A stretch of DNA of 12,788 bases from Ferroglobus sp. (GCA_015520115.1 WAQS01000066.1:1-12788), one strand, 5' to 3'; numbered from the stretch's first letter, positions 1-7,456 are shown. The notes: a model not told the origin generated them from the sequence alone. A program made the numbers and translations.

Positions 1-533
1 GGGCGAAAAAGAAACTTGAGGAGGCTTACGAAGAATTTTACGAAACGCCGGAAGATAAAAGCGTTGAAGTTGAAAAGCCGGCTAAGGTTGAACAGTCGTC
101 TAACATTTCGGCAGAACTGGAAAAGCCGCTCAAAACCTCACCGGAACTCGAAGAATTGCCAAAAAAAGAAGTTAAACTTGCTTCAATTCCGAAAACGACA
201 AGAGCTATGATGTTCCTCCTGAAATGGATAGAGTTCATGATAGAAAGGGTAGGTTACGACGGGTTGAACGATCTCCTTGACTACTACGTCGACATCGGCT
301 GGATTTCCGAGGATGTCATGTTCGATGTAATAAGGTACGCTAAAGGAATAAAGCTCTACCACGAAAAATCGGACTGGAGACCAGTTGGCTACATGAACGT
401 TCAGGATCACATAATGTCCCTTCTCTTCATAGAGGCTTTGAGAACCGGCAGACTGAACAGAGATTTGCTCTTAGAAGTCGAAAGACAGATATACAGGATA
501 AAAAAGGAGGTCAGCGAGATCAATGGGATTTAG
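1..533 (+). CDS. Archaellum accessory protein FlaD/E (ArlD/E), 3' end only
   Basis: The 5' end lies outside the window; the open frame enters at base 3. The first 50 or so visible residues are a charged, Glu/Lys/Pro-rich linker. They are followed by the conserved C-terminal archaellum D/E domain, beginning near ASIPKTTRAMMFLLKWIEFM and continuing with LLDYYVDIGWISEDV, DWRPVGYM and an HIMSLLFIEALRTGR segment. In euryarchaea FlaC/D/E form the cytosolic ring below the FlaH-FlaI motor and help connect it to chemotaxis input through CheF. The gene overlaps flaF by 11 nt, and the SD for flaF lies inside it. Whether the missing 5' part makes this a FlaD, a FlaE or a FlaC-E fusion cannot be decided here, so no symbol is given. 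Family assignment rests on the domain pattern and on the flaFGHIJ genes downstream. Confidence 0.9.
   Translation, partial: AKKKLEEAYEEFYETPEDKSVEVEKPAKVEQSSNISAELEKPLKTSPELEELPKKEVKLASIPKTTRAMMFLLKWIEFMIERVGYDGLNDLLDYYVDIGWISEDVMFDVIRYAKGIKLYHEKSDWRPVGYMNVQDHIMSLLFIEALRTGRLNRDLLLEVERQIYRIKKEVSEINGI
504..511 (+). promoter_or_regulatory. Ribosome binding site of flaF
   Basis: AAGGAGGT lies 11 nt before the flaF ATG at 523 and inside the flaD/E coding region. It supports that ATG despite the 11-nt overlap with flaD/E, and suggests translational coupling. Confidence 0.75.
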
Positions 534-957
534 CACCACTGCCGCTTTCGTTATAATTTTCGTCGCCTCGCTTGCTATAGTCGGCTTGGCTTACTCAACT
601 TTTTACCTCCAGCTTAAGGATTACGTTTACAAGCTTAAAGCCGAGAGGGAGGATGCTGTAAACAAGGCGAACACGAAGCTCGATATCATCTCGATAAACG
701 CCGTAGGAACAAATACATCCCACAACCTCAGCGTTGTTGTAAAGAACACTGGCACAACGACGCTGAATGTAAGCAAATTTGATTTGCTCGTTGATGGAGT
801 TTTGGTGGACTTTAGCTATAACAGAACAGTTCTCTACCCGGAAACTTACGTGGAAATATCATCTAACAACTTAAGCGGAGGGATAGGGACAACTCACAGA
901 CTTAAGATAGTTGCAGAGAACGGTTACGCAATTTATGCGACATACACGGTGAGCTGA
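523..957 (+). CDS. flaF: Archaellum stator protein FlaF (ArlF)
   Basis: This 144-aa protein has one N-terminal hydrophobic helix (about residues 5-27) and then a beta-rich domain on the outer side of the membrane. In studied archaella, FlaF binds the S-layer and works with FlaG as the stator that anchors the rotating motor. The domain shows the VVVKNTGTTTLNVS strand pattern of FlaF/FlaG-type immunoglobulin-like folds. It carries five N-x-S/T sequons (NTS, NLS, NVS, NRT, NLS), consistent with an exposed, N-glycosylated domain. The ATG at 523 has a strong SD, and flaG follows after a single base. Order in the operon, length and topology make the assignment solid, although FlaF and FlaG resemble each other and are told apart partly by position. 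Confidence 0.88.
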   Translation: MGFSTTAAFVIIFVASLAIVGLAYSTFYLQLKDYVYKLKAEREDAVNKANTKLDIISINAVGTNTSHNLSVVVKNTGTTTLNVSKFDLLVDGVLVDFSYNRTVLYPETYVEISSNNLSGGIGTTHRLKIVAENGYAIYATYTVS

Positions 958-958
958 A

Positions 959-1396
959 ATGGGATTTGGGGAAGTTGCATCGCACCTGATCCTTTTCATA
1001 GCAGCGGTAATCATCGCATCTTCAGCCTCAGCGATAATGTTCGTCACGGTGCAGAAAATAAGCATAGAGGCTGGAGAACAGGGAGAAGTTCTGAAAAAAA
1101 TGATAGGAACGGATTTCTCCATAATAAACGATCCGGCAAATGTGATTTACAATTCAACCCTTGGTGCTTACATCATCTACATAAAAAACACGGGGACGGA
1201 GGAAATTCTTCTGACGAATAACACACTCACGATAATCCTCAACGGACAGGTCGTTAATTTCCAATCTGACAAGGTTGCGATAAAGCCGGGGGAAACGGCT
1301 ACTCTTTACGTTTACTCTTCTCGGATAAACGGCGATGCTAATCTGATCGTTGTAACTGACGTTGGAGTGAAGAAAACCTTCAAGTTTGCGGGGTGA
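959..1396 (+). CDS. flaG: Archaellum stator protein FlaG (ArlG)
   Basis: This 145-aa protein has the same plan as FlaF: a hydrophobic helix at about residues 8-30 and a beta-sandwich-like extracytoplasmic domain containing IIYIKNTGTEEILLTNN and a KPGETATLYV turn. FlaG forms filaments capped by FlaF and together they make the pseudoperiplasmic stator. The N-termini of the two proteins are similar (MGFSTTAAF and MGFGEVASH), which supports common ancestry. The start is fixed by GGTGAG at 948-953, 5 nt before the ATG, and the gene begins one base after the flaF stop. Two N-x-S/T sequons are present, fewer than in FlaF. Confidence 0.88.
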   Translation: MGFGEVASHLILFIAAVIIASSASAIMFVTVQKISIEAGEQGEVLKKMIGTDFSIINDPANVIYNSTLGAYIIYIKNTGTEEILLTNNTLTIILNGQVVNFQSDKVAIKPGETATLYVYSSRINGDANLIVVTDVGVKKTFKFAG

Positions 1397-1400
1397 GAGC

Positions 1401-2096
1401 ATGGTGAATCTGTACTCAGTGCAAATCGAGAACGACGAATTTCACAAAAAAATAGGCGGAGGAATTCCTAAGGGAACGTTCGGTCTCATCGTTGGAGAGA
1501 GTGGAAGTGGAAAAAGCGTCGTCTGCCAGAGAATAACTTACGGATTGCTGAAAAATGATGTTTCCGTTAGCTACGTTTCCTCTCAGCTTACAACCGTCGA
1601 TTTCATAAAGCAAATGTCAAGTTTGGGTTACGGTGTTGAGAAGCACATAATTTCTGGCAGGCTGAAATTTTTTCCTGTTTATCCGCTTATAAGCGAGGTT
1701 AAAAAGAGAGAGAGGTACATAGAGAGGTTAATCTCAGGCAGACACATTTTTGAAAGCAATGTAATAATCATAGATTCCCTCTCAGCTCTCGTCAAATTCG
1801 ACATAAATCCGAACTCGGCAATAGATCTTGTCAGCTTCATTAAAAGAATCGCAGCAACGGGGAAAGCCGTTATCGCCACCGTGGTTCCGGGGGAGATAGA
1901 TGAAGCGTCTTTCCTTGAACTTGAGAGTGCCGCAACTTTTCTTGCCGAATGCAGTCTGAGGAAGTTCGGAGCCGACATAAAAAACACGATGACAATCAAA
2001 AAGTACAATCTCGCCCAAATGCAGTATCAGAAGCAGATAGCTTTCAGAGTTGAGCCGAAGATTGGATTAGTGGTTGAAATAGCGGCGGTGGCGTAA
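1401..2096 (+). CDS. flaH: Archaellum KaiC-like ATPase FlaH (ArlH)
   Basis: This 231-aa RecA/KaiC-family ATP-binding protein sits beneath FlaI in the archaellum motor and controls motor assembly or switching in an ATP-dependent way. The Walker A motif GESGSGKS is at residues 32-39. A hydrophobic strand ending in Asp (NVIIIDSLSAL, D125) is the Walker B position. As is typical of FlaH, no catalytic Glu follows that Asp, in line with weak or absent hydrolysis. An upstream in-frame TTG at 1386 would overlap flaG. I prefer the ATG at 1401 because GGGGTGA at 1390-1396 lies 4 nt before it and the protein then has normal family length. It sits between flaG (4-nt gap) and flaI (1-nt gap). Confidence 0.93.
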   Translation: MVNLYSVQIENDEFHKKIGGGIPKGTFGLIVGESGSGKSVVCQRITYGLLKNDVSVSYVSSQLTTVDFIKQMSSLGYGVEKHIISGRLKFFPVYPLISEVKKRERYIERLISGRHIFESNVIIIDSLSALVKFDINPNSAIDLVSFIKRIAATGKAVIATVVPGEIDEASFLELESAATFLAECSLRKFGADIKNTMTIKKYNLAQMQYQKQIAFRVEPKIGLVVEIAAVA

Positions 2097-2097
2097 A

Positions 2098-3744
2098 ATG
2101 AAGGCGATCGTTTCCGATAAGCTCGATGTAGCTTTGAAAAGAAATCCGCATCTCAAAAGGTACTTGGACAACTTTAGAAAGAGGGAGGGAACGATTCCTA
2201 ACTTCGTCGTTCAGCTTTCAAGGGATATGAAGGCTTTACCGAGACCGAACATAATTTACCCCGTTGGAGACCCAATTTTCATCCACATCTGGACGGATAG
2301 AGACGGAAAAAAGCATTACATCGCCATAGAGCCGAGAATAAAAACGACGGAAGAAGAGGAGAAGTTTAGAGCTGTAATGGACATGATGCTTGAGCTCGCT
2401 CCTTACGAGAAAGAGCCGCAGAGCGAAGAAGAGATGGAGAAGTTAATCGACACGCTTTTCGATAAGGTTACGGAGATTACGAGAAATAAGAAGCCGTACA
2501 AGAAAAGAAGCCGATTTTCCCTTGGAATCGAGAAGATTCCGCTAACTTACGAAGAAGCCTACACGTTCAGATACCTAATAAAGAGGGAGGTTCTCGGAGT
2601 CGGACCGCTCGAACCTCTGATAAGGGATCCTTACATAGAGGACATCCACGTAATCGGTCCGAAGAACACTCACGTAGTCCACAAGATCTTCGACATGATG
2701 CCGACGAACATAGACTTCGGCGACGAGTTGAAGATGGCTGAATTCTTGAAAGGGCTTGGAGAGAGAATGGGTCGTCCGGTGAGCGAAAAAGAGCCGATCG
2801 TTGATGGATCTCTGCCGGATGGAAGCAGAATAAACATAATTTACTCAACGGACGTCAGTCTTAAAGGTCCGTCTTTCACGATAAGAAAGTTTACAGCTGT
2901 TCCTATCAGCATAACCCAGCTGATTGCTTGGGGAACCCTTTCGGCTGAGATAGCCGCTTACCTCTGGCTTTGCTTGGAGTACGGCATGAGCATATGGGTG
3001 AGCGGAGAGACGGCAAGCGGGAAAACAACTACCCTTAATGCAATGATCCCGTTTATAAAGCCGGATTCGAAGGTTTACACTGCTGAAGACACTCCGGAAG
3101 TCCAAGTCCCCCATCCGGTGTGGCAGCAGCTGAACACAAGAGAAAGGGGAGAGGTCGGAAGGGTCGACCTTTTCGACTTGCTCAGAGCAGCTTTGAGAAG
3201 CAGACCTAACTACATCATAGTCGGAGAGATCAGAGGAAAAGAGGGAGCGATAGCTTTCCAGGCTATGCAGACTGGGCATCCGGTTTTAGCAACCTTTCAC
3301 GCTGGAAGCGTTAAAAAGCTGATTCAGCGTTTGACGGGAGACCCGATCAACGTTCCTATAACTTTCATAGACAACCTGAACGTAGTTTTAATTCAGCAAG
3401 CTGTTTACAGAAAGGGACAGTTCCTCAGAAGGTGTTTGGTTGTTGAGGAGATAGAAGGCTATTACGAGGAGATAGGTGGAGTGGTAACAAGATCCGTTTT
3501 CGAGTGGGACAGCGTTACGGACACTCACGTCTTCAGAGGACTTTACAACAGCTACGTTCTTGAAAACAAAATTGCTCAGACAGCGGGATTTGACGATCCG
3601 AGGAAGATTTACGAAGAAATGGAGCTGAGAGCGCGAATCCTAAGTAGAATGGTCGAGGAGAAGATATTCGACTACTACGAGGTTGTAAAGATAATCTGGA
3701 ATTTCTACAAGAAAGGAATGGAAGGACTGCCTTTCAGGCTGTGA
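2098..3744 (+). CDS. flaI: Archaellum motor/assembly ATPase FlaI (ArlI)
   Basis: This 548-aa type II/IV secretion superfamily ATPase powers both assembly and rotation of the archaellum as a hexamer on the membrane platform FlaJ. The C-terminal ATPase core is intact. It has Walker A GETASGKT at residues 303-310, the Asp box around YTAEDTPE (327-334), Walker B IIVGEIRG at 373-380 with E377, and the His box TGHPVLATFHAG at 392-403. The N-terminal 250 or so residues hold the membrane- and FlaH-facing domain, including the LGVGPLEPL and DGSRINII segments typical of the family. Length is normal. The ATG is separated from the flaH stop by one base, and flaJ follows after 4 nt. This is the most certain assignment in the window. 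Confidence 0.97.
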   Translation: MKAIVSDKLDVALKRNPHLKRYLDNFRKREGTIPNFVVQLSRDMKALPRPNIIYPVGDPIFIHIWTDRDGKKHYIAIEPRIKTTEEEEKFRAVMDMMLELAPYEKEPQSEEEMEKLIDTLFDKVTEITRNKKPYKKRSRFSLGIEKIPLTYEEAYTFRYLIKREVLGVGPLEPLIRDPYIEDIHVIGPKNTHVVHKIFDMMPTNIDFGDELKMAEFLKGLGERMGRPVSEKEPIVDGSLPDGSRINIIYSTDVSLKGPSFTIRKFTAVPISITQLIAWGTLSAEIAAYLWLCLEYGMSIWVSGETASGKTTTLNAMIPFIKPDSKVYTAEDTPEVQVPHPVWQQLNTRERGEVGRVDLFDLLRAALRSRPNYIIVGEIRGKEGAIAFQAMQTGHPVLATFHAGSVKKLIQRLTGDPINVPITFIDNLNVVLIQQAVYRKGQFLRRCLVVEEIEGYYEEIGGVVTRSVFEWDSVTDTHVFRGLYNSYVLENKIAQTAGFDDPRKIYEEMELRARILSRMVEEKIFDYYEVVKIIWNFYKKGMEGLPFRL

Positions 3745-3748
3745 TAGC

Positions 3749-5416
3749 ATGAATCTGAGACATCTTGGGATAGAGCCGAAAAGGTACATTCGGTTCATAC
3801 TCCTGCCATCCTTAGCTGCCGCTATCGCTGCCTATCTTTTTGCCATTATTTACGTTCCCCGACTTGGTTTAGGACTTTTCTCAATTCTGTTTTACTCTCT
3901 TCCAATTTTCATCTTTCTTCCAGCTTTGCTTTACCCGAAAATAATTGAGGTCAGATTTAGAAACGATATCGAAAACAACATTCACTTCTACATAACCCAT
4001 CTTGGTGTACTCTCGATCTCGGAAATCGATAGAAAAGAAATGATGAAGATTCTTTCGGAGAGAAAAGAGTACAAAGCTCTTGCAGAAGAAACAAGGAAAA
4101 TCTACCTGCTCATGGCGAAGTGGAAGATAAGTCTTGCACAAGCTTGCAGATTTATAGCGAAGAGAACGCCAAGTAAACTCTTTGCGGACTTCCTTGACAG
4201 AATGGCACACGAAATCGACAGCGGAGAGGATTTCAAGGTGTTCATAAAGAGGGAGCAGAAGGTCGTTATGGAGGACTTCGCAACGCTTTACAACGGGAAG
4301 CTTTACAGCGTCGACATCTTTAAAGAAATTTACGTTTCAATTATTCTTTCTTTGAGCTTCTTCGCAGCCTTCGGAATAATTATGCCTTTCTTGACTGGCT
4401 TGAACGTGATGTTCGTCATGTACCTCATAGTAATTTTCTTCTTCATAGCGGAAATCGGTGTTATCGTTTATTTAAAAGCTGTAGCCCCCCAAGATCCGCT
4501 CTGGCAAACCTCTGGAGAGTATACGAGCGTTGACAGAAAGCTCTACAGGCTGTTTGCATTATCAATGGTCGTATTCTTAGTAGTGTTTACGGCTTTACTC
4601 TTTGCAAATTACGTTTATGGATTGATCTCTCTTCCCTTCTCGTTTATAATGGCGTTGTCGATAACTCCTCTCTTAATCCCCGGAATAGCGGCTAAAAAAG
4701 AAGAGAAGATGATTAAGGATAAGGACAAAAACGCTCCTTCGTTCTTCATGAGTCTCGGAGCATCAGCCTCTGCAAGAGGGGGTAACATTCTTGAGACTTT
4801 GAAGTACTTAACCGCTCACGATTTCGGGGCTCTTACGGAGGACGTGAGAGCTTTGTATAAAAGACTGAAAACGAGAATAAACAAGAGGAGAGCTTGGGAA
4901 AAATTTGCGATATCAACTAACAGCAATCTGATCTACAGATTCACGGACATGTTCGTTGAAGCGATAAATCTTGGAACGGATCCGATAGATGCGGCAGAAA
5001 TTATCTCCGAAAACTTCATTACGATAAACAACCTCAGAGCAAGAAGAAGTCAGTCGGCAAGCTCGTTTATCGGAATAGCTTACGGTGTTATCGTGGGAAT
5101 TGCTTTCGCTCTGTACATATCTTTTGGCGTCGTTGAATCGATGAACAGCCTTTATTCCTCTTTGCAAATTGCTGGGGAAGTAGTTGGAGCGATTCTCCAC
5201 ACAGTTCCTCCTGAAGATCTTTCAGTACTTTCGAATCTCATTACGCTGTTGCTGATGGCGCATGCGATAATGGCAACGTTCGCCATAAAAATAATAGACG
5301 GCGGTAGATTTATGGCTGGGCTGATCCATACCGTCGGAATGAGTTGGGTTGCTGCGATAAGCGGTTACGCAAGCCAGATGGCGATTAAATCCTTGCTCGG
5401 ATTGGGTGGTATTTAA
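3749..5416 (+). CDS. flaJ: Archaellum platform membrane protein FlaJ (ArlJ)
   Basis: This 555-aa polytopic protein is homologous to the T2SSF/TadC-type platform proteins; it is the inner-membrane base on which FlaI acts. Hydrophobic segments appear at about residues 16-37 and 40-63, then as a pair around 192-245, a pair around 268-315, one around 436-458 and two or three in the last 65 residues. Two Lys/Arg-rich cytoplasmic domains lie between them (about 64-190 and 316-435), matching the duplicated T2SSF arrangement. The second one contains SLGASASARGGNILETLKYL, a typical T2SSF segment. The gene starts 4 nt after flaI with only a weak SD, consistent with coupling. It is the last gene of the operon: the next gene has its own promoter. 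Confidence 0.95.
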   Translation: MNLRHLGIEPKRYIRFILLPSLAAAIAAYLFAIIYVPRLGLGLFSILFYSLPIFIFLPALLYPKIIEVRFRNDIENNIHFYITHLGVLSISEIDRKEMMKILSERKEYKALAEETRKIYLLMAKWKISLAQACRFIAKRTPSKLFADFLDRMAHEIDSGEDFKVFIKREQKVVMEDFATLYNGKLYSVDIFKEIYVSIILSLSFFAAFGIIMPFLTGLNVMFVMYLIVIFFFIAEIGVIVYLKAVAPQDPLWQTSGEYTSVDRKLYRLFALSMVVFLVVFTALLFANYVYGLISLPFSFIMALSITPLLIPGIAAKKEEKMIKDKDKNAPSFFMSLGASASARGGNILETLKYLTAHDFGALTEDVRALYKRLKTRINKRRAWEKFAISTNSNLIYRFTDMFVEAINLGTDPIDAAEIISENFITINNLRARRSQSASSFIGIAYGVIVGIAFALYISFGVVESMNSLYSSLQIAGEVVGAILHTVPPEDLSVLSNLITLLLMAHAIMATFAIKIIDGGRFMAGLIHTVGMSWVAAISGYASQMAIKSLLGLGGI

Positions 5417-5426
5417 ATTTGTTTGT
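5411..5426 (+). terminator. Possible T-rich terminator after flaJ
   Basis: A run rich in T (ATTTAAATTTGTTTGT) overlaps and follows the flaJ stop codon. Archaeal intrinsic termination needs only T-rich non-template DNA, so this could end the archaellum transcript, but the T runs are short (3 nt each) and the call is weak. Confidence 0.25.
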
Positions 5427-5441
5427 ATAATGTACGTTATA
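5426..5441 (+). promoter_or_regulatory. Near-perfect 16-bp palindrome upstream of the regulator gene
   Basis: TATAATGTACGTTATA is self-complementary except for one base pair. It lies about 27 bp upstream of the TATA box of the winged-helix gene and just past flaJ. A dimeric regulator could bind here, possibly the product of the next gene; this is inference from symmetry and position. Confidence 0.35.
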
Positions 5442-5460
5442 TTATCTCCACGTCTTTGTA

Positions 5461-5476
5461 GAAAATTCTTATATAG
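5461..5476 (+). promoter_or_regulatory. Archaeal promoter (BRE + TATA) for the wHTH-methyltransferase pair
   Basis: GAAAAT at 5461-5466 fits the BRE consensus RNWAAW and is followed by TTATATAG at 5469-5476, a strong archaeal TATA box. Transcription would begin about 25 nt downstream, near 5497. That places the SD (5500-5505) and the ATG at 5513 in the transcript and leaves the possible GTG at 5483 outside it. Confidence 0.65.
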
Positions 5477-5499
5477 TGCATAGTGATAATGATAGTAAT

Positions 5500-5505
5500 A
5501 GGTGA
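5500..5505 (+). promoter_or_regulatory. Ribosome binding site deciding the start at 5513
   Basis: AGGTGA lies 7 nt before the ATG at 5513. The upstream in-frame GTG at 5483 has no comparable SD and would precede the predicted transcription start. Confidence 0.7.
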
Positions 5506-5512
5506 GCTAAAG

Positions 5513-5845
5513 ATGTTCGAGTCTCCCCACATTATTACGATCGACCCCCACATTCTAAGGAGCATAAATAAAAGCTCTCTTCGCAAAAAAGTACTTTTTT
5601 ACCTTTACAGCATTTATCCGAATTACGACTATCTCGCGAATATTTCGAGGAGGGTGAGGAGCGATCCCACTAATGTTCTTGGTTGTTTGAAGGGGATGGG
5701 GAACAGATACAATGGTTCGAGTTCCCTCATCGAACTTGGACTTGTTGAGGTGATCGAAAAAGACGGTTACAAGTATTACCGCATAACGGACCTCGGCAGA
5801 AAAGTTGTGGATTACGTCAGAGAGGTTTACGGTGACTACATATGA
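5513..5845 (+). CDS. Winged-helix transcriptional regulator, archaellum-adjacent
   Basis: This basic 110-aa protein has a winged helix-turn-helix. A helix runs through SLRKKVLFYLYSIYP (about 22-36), then a helix-turn-helix over LANISRRVRSDPTNVLGCLKGM (41-62), a third helical segment SSLIELG, and a two-stranded wing VEVIEKDGYKYYRIT (78-92) leading into a C-terminal helix. The fold supports DNA binding. Many euryarchaeal regulators have this shape, among them the EarA activator of archaellum transcription in Methanococcus, and the position behind flaJ makes a similar role attractive. That functional link is inference: I cannot verify EarA orthology. The start was chosen from the SD and TATA box. 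The gene overlaps the following methyltransferase by 4 nt (ATGA), so the two are almost certainly co-translated. Confidence 0.8.
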   Translation: MFESPHIITIDPHILRSINKSSLRKKVLFYLYSIYPNYDYLANISRRVRSDPTNVLGCLKGMGNRYNGSSSLIELGLVEVIEKDGYKYYRITDLGRKVVDYVREVYGDYI

Positions 5846-6717
5846 TGAAGTTACTGCACGAGCTCGATGCGATGATGGATTCGATTTACGGTTATATGGT
5901 TCTGAAATCCTACGTTTTCCTGCTGAGATTTAATGGGAATTATGCGAATAGAGACTATGCCGAAAGGTGGAAGAAGTATGGAGAGAGATTCGATAAGAGT
6001 GTGCTAAGCAAAGCCTGCGAAGCTTTAAAGAATTGTAGGGACGGTAAAATCCTTGATCTTGTTGATGCAATGGATCGCTCCTCTTACTACGCTTTAATCC
6101 ATCCGGAACATCCGAACATAACTCTCGGATTCATAAAAGATGCTGACCTCTGGAACCTCTGGCTTGAATCGGGAATTTACAGATACGTCAGAAGGGCTAT
6201 TGCAGAAATCCTCGAAATAGGCTCTGGAGACAAGATTGTTGATTTTGGTTGCGGAAGCGCATCACCGAAATTCTACTCCTCTCTCATCGGAAGCTCGGGG
6301 TTGTATGTGGGAATCGATTATTCAAAACCCCTCCTCAACATAGCGGAAAAGAAATGTAGAAACGAAAAATTGATCGATAGAGTGAGGTTGATTCATTCCA
6401 AAGCGGAATCGAGAATCCATTTCAATAAAAATTACGATGTAGCGATAATTTCAGCAGTAGCCGAATATTCATCTATCAGCGGAATTTTAAGAAACGCCTT
6501 GGAAGCTTTGGGATACGAGGGGAGCATAGCTATTTTCTCGGAGCTGTTCGTCGATTTGCAGCCGGAGAGGGTGGAGCTGTTCAACCTTTATTATTCCTTA
6601 ATCCCGGGCTTCAGGTCTTTCCCATCTTTAAGGGAGATAGAAGAATTTTTTGAAAAGATTGGATTGGACTATTCCCTTAAACCCTACGGAAATCATCTTC
6701 TTGTAGTTCAGCTTTGA
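5842..6717 (+). CDS. Class I SAM-dependent methyltransferase, substrate unknown
   Basis: This 291-aa protein has a Rossmann methyltransferase core in its C-terminal 170 or so residues. Motif I, IVDFGCGSASPKF, starts at about residue 132. An acidic strand end, LYVGIDYS, has D159 as the likely ribose ligand. Later strands are YDVAIISAVAEYSS and GSIAIFSELF. The first 120 residues are helical, Tyr/Arg-rich and not recognised; they probably define the substrate. ATG 5842 overlaps the stop of the winged-helix gene, so the two form one translational unit and may act together, for example on the regulator or a motility/chemotaxis protein, but nothing in the sequence identifies the target. The final 10 bases overlap the end of the convergent thioesterase gene. 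Confidence 0.82.
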   Translation: MMKLLHELDAMMDSIYGYMVLKSYVFLLRFNGNYANRDYAERWKKYGERFDKSVLSKACEALKNCRDGKILDLVDAMDRSSYYALIHPEHPNITLGFIKDADLWNLWLESGIYRYVRRAIAEILEIGSGDKIVDFGCGSASPKFYSSLIGSSGLYVGIDYSKPLLNIAEKKCRNEKLIDRVRLIHSKAESRIHFNKNYDVAIISAVAEYSSISGILRNALEALGYEGSIAIFSELFVDLQPERVELFNLYYSLIPGFRSFPSLREIEEFFEKIGLDYSLKPYGNHLLVVQL

Positions 6718-7091
6718 AGAACCTTTCTGACCTCTTCGGGCATCTTCCTTCTCTTCCAGCTTTTATCTATGCAAACGCATGAAATTTTACCTTCGGCGAC
6801 GACCAAATCTTTTCTTCTCGCCTCGAATCGAAATGTAACGCTGCTTTCTTTCAACTCCTCAACGGAAACGACGATTTCAAGCTCATCGTCGTATTTTGTA
6901 GGGGATCTGAATTTCCCCTCCGCATAGACTATCGGGAAAGCGTAGTTTTCCTGAGGATTTCTGTAAAAGAGCTCCGGTTTTATTCCCTTCTCTCTCAAAA
7001 ACTCGTCTAAAGCCTCTTTGAAGTAGTTAAAGTAGGAAACGAAGTAAGTCACGCCGAAGGGATCGGTTTCTCCGAATCTTACTCTCCTCAA
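6708..7091 (-). CDS. Hotdog-fold acyl-CoA thioesterase (4HBT / YbgC type)
   Basis: This 127-aa protein has the normal length of a 4-hydroxybenzoyl-CoA-thioesterase-like hotdog protein. The N-terminal signature RVRFGETDPFGVTYFVSYFNYF contains D10, equivalent to the catalytic Asp of this subfamily. The later SPTKYDDELEIVVSVEEL and a strand ending in GKISCVCID follow the family pattern. Such enzymes hydrolyse aromatic or short acyl-CoA esters in the cytosol. A role with the CoA chemistry encoded further downstream is possible but unproven, since it is on the other strand. The start is TTG: a stop codon directly precedes it in frame, and the next usable start would cut off the catalytic motif. 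An AAGGAG lies upstream inside the preceding gene. The 4-nt overlap with that gene indicates coupling. Confidence 0.85.
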   Translation of the reverse strand: MRRVRFGETDPFGVTYFVSYFNYFKEALDEFLREKGIKPELFYRNPQENYAFPIVYAEGKFRSPTKYDDELEIVVSVEELKESSVTFRFEARRKDLVVAEGKISCVCIDKSWKRRKMPEEVRKVLQS

Positions 7092-7429
7092 ATCAGACCC
7101 CTCTCCTTCAGAAAGCTTTCGACGATCTCCAAAACCTTTTCGAGGATTTCCCTCTCTTCTCCGCTGATTCTCAGCATTATCAAAGCGTTCGTATCAGCCG
7201 GAGGAGCTACAGCCATCTCCACTCCGTCTATTTTCGCATCCCTCACAGCTTTTGCTATTTCTCCCTTTGCAACTATTTTATCTCCCACTTTGAGTAGAAA
7301 GCCGTGGTGTTCAGAATTCGGAAGTTCGAAGTGGACGACCATCGTCGAGTAATCCTTTCCCTTTTCAAGGGTTTGAACCTTCACCTTCCTCCCCTTATAC
7401 TCGAACTCCATGTTTCGTTGTCGGCTCAT
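7088..7429 (-). CDS. Hypothetical protein, first gene of the thioesterase pair
   Basis: A 113-aa protein whose family I do not recognise. It is soluble, with no membrane segment or cysteines. The first half is beta-rich (MEFEYKGRKVKVQTLEKG, then HHGFLLKVGDKIVAKGEI). The last 35 residues form an acidic amphipathic helix (SGEEREILEKVLEIVESFL), suggesting a small alpha+beta fold or a dimerisation helix. It overlaps the TTG start of the thioesterase by 4 nt, so the two are co-expressed. Two ATGs are possible (7429 and 7411). Neither has a clear SD; a leaderless transcript starting near 7429 would explain this, and the longer form is listed. Confidence 0.7.
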   Translation of the reverse strand: MSRQRNMEFEYKGRKVKVQTLEKGKDYSTMVVHFELPNSEHHGFLLKVGDKIVAKGEIAKAVRDAKIDGVEMAVAPPADTNALIMLRISGEEREILEKVLEIVESFLKERGLI

Positions 7430-7440
7430 CTGGTGAAAAG

Positions 7441-7456
7441 AGTAATGTTTTTATTC
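7441..7456 (+). promoter_or_regulatory. Divergent intergenic promoter region (BRE/TATA on + strand)
   Basis: AGTAAT at 7441-7446 fits the BRE consensus and the following TTTTTATT is a moderate TATA box. Transcription would start near 7477, before the SD at 7482-7487. The same A/T block read on the minus strand (AATAAAAA) is the only candidate TATA for the leftward pair, so one short element may serve both directions. Only 61 bp separate the two coding regions. Confidence 0.45.

Noticed and set aside
1386..1400. TTG start for flaH overlapping flaG
   Set aside because: The ATG at 1401 has a GGGGTGA SD and gives normal family length.
2845..3279. 144-codon open frame on the minus strand inside flaI
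   Set aside because: It is opposite the highly conserved Walker region of flaI; composition reflects the complementary codons.
5483..5512. GTG start ten codons upstream for the winged-helix regulator
   Set aside because: It lies before the predicted transcription start and has no SD; the ATG at 5513 has both.
6708..6717. Ten-base convergent overlap as a sign of frameshift
   Set aside because: Both proteins end naturally and are of normal length; short convergent overlaps are common in compact archaeal genomes.
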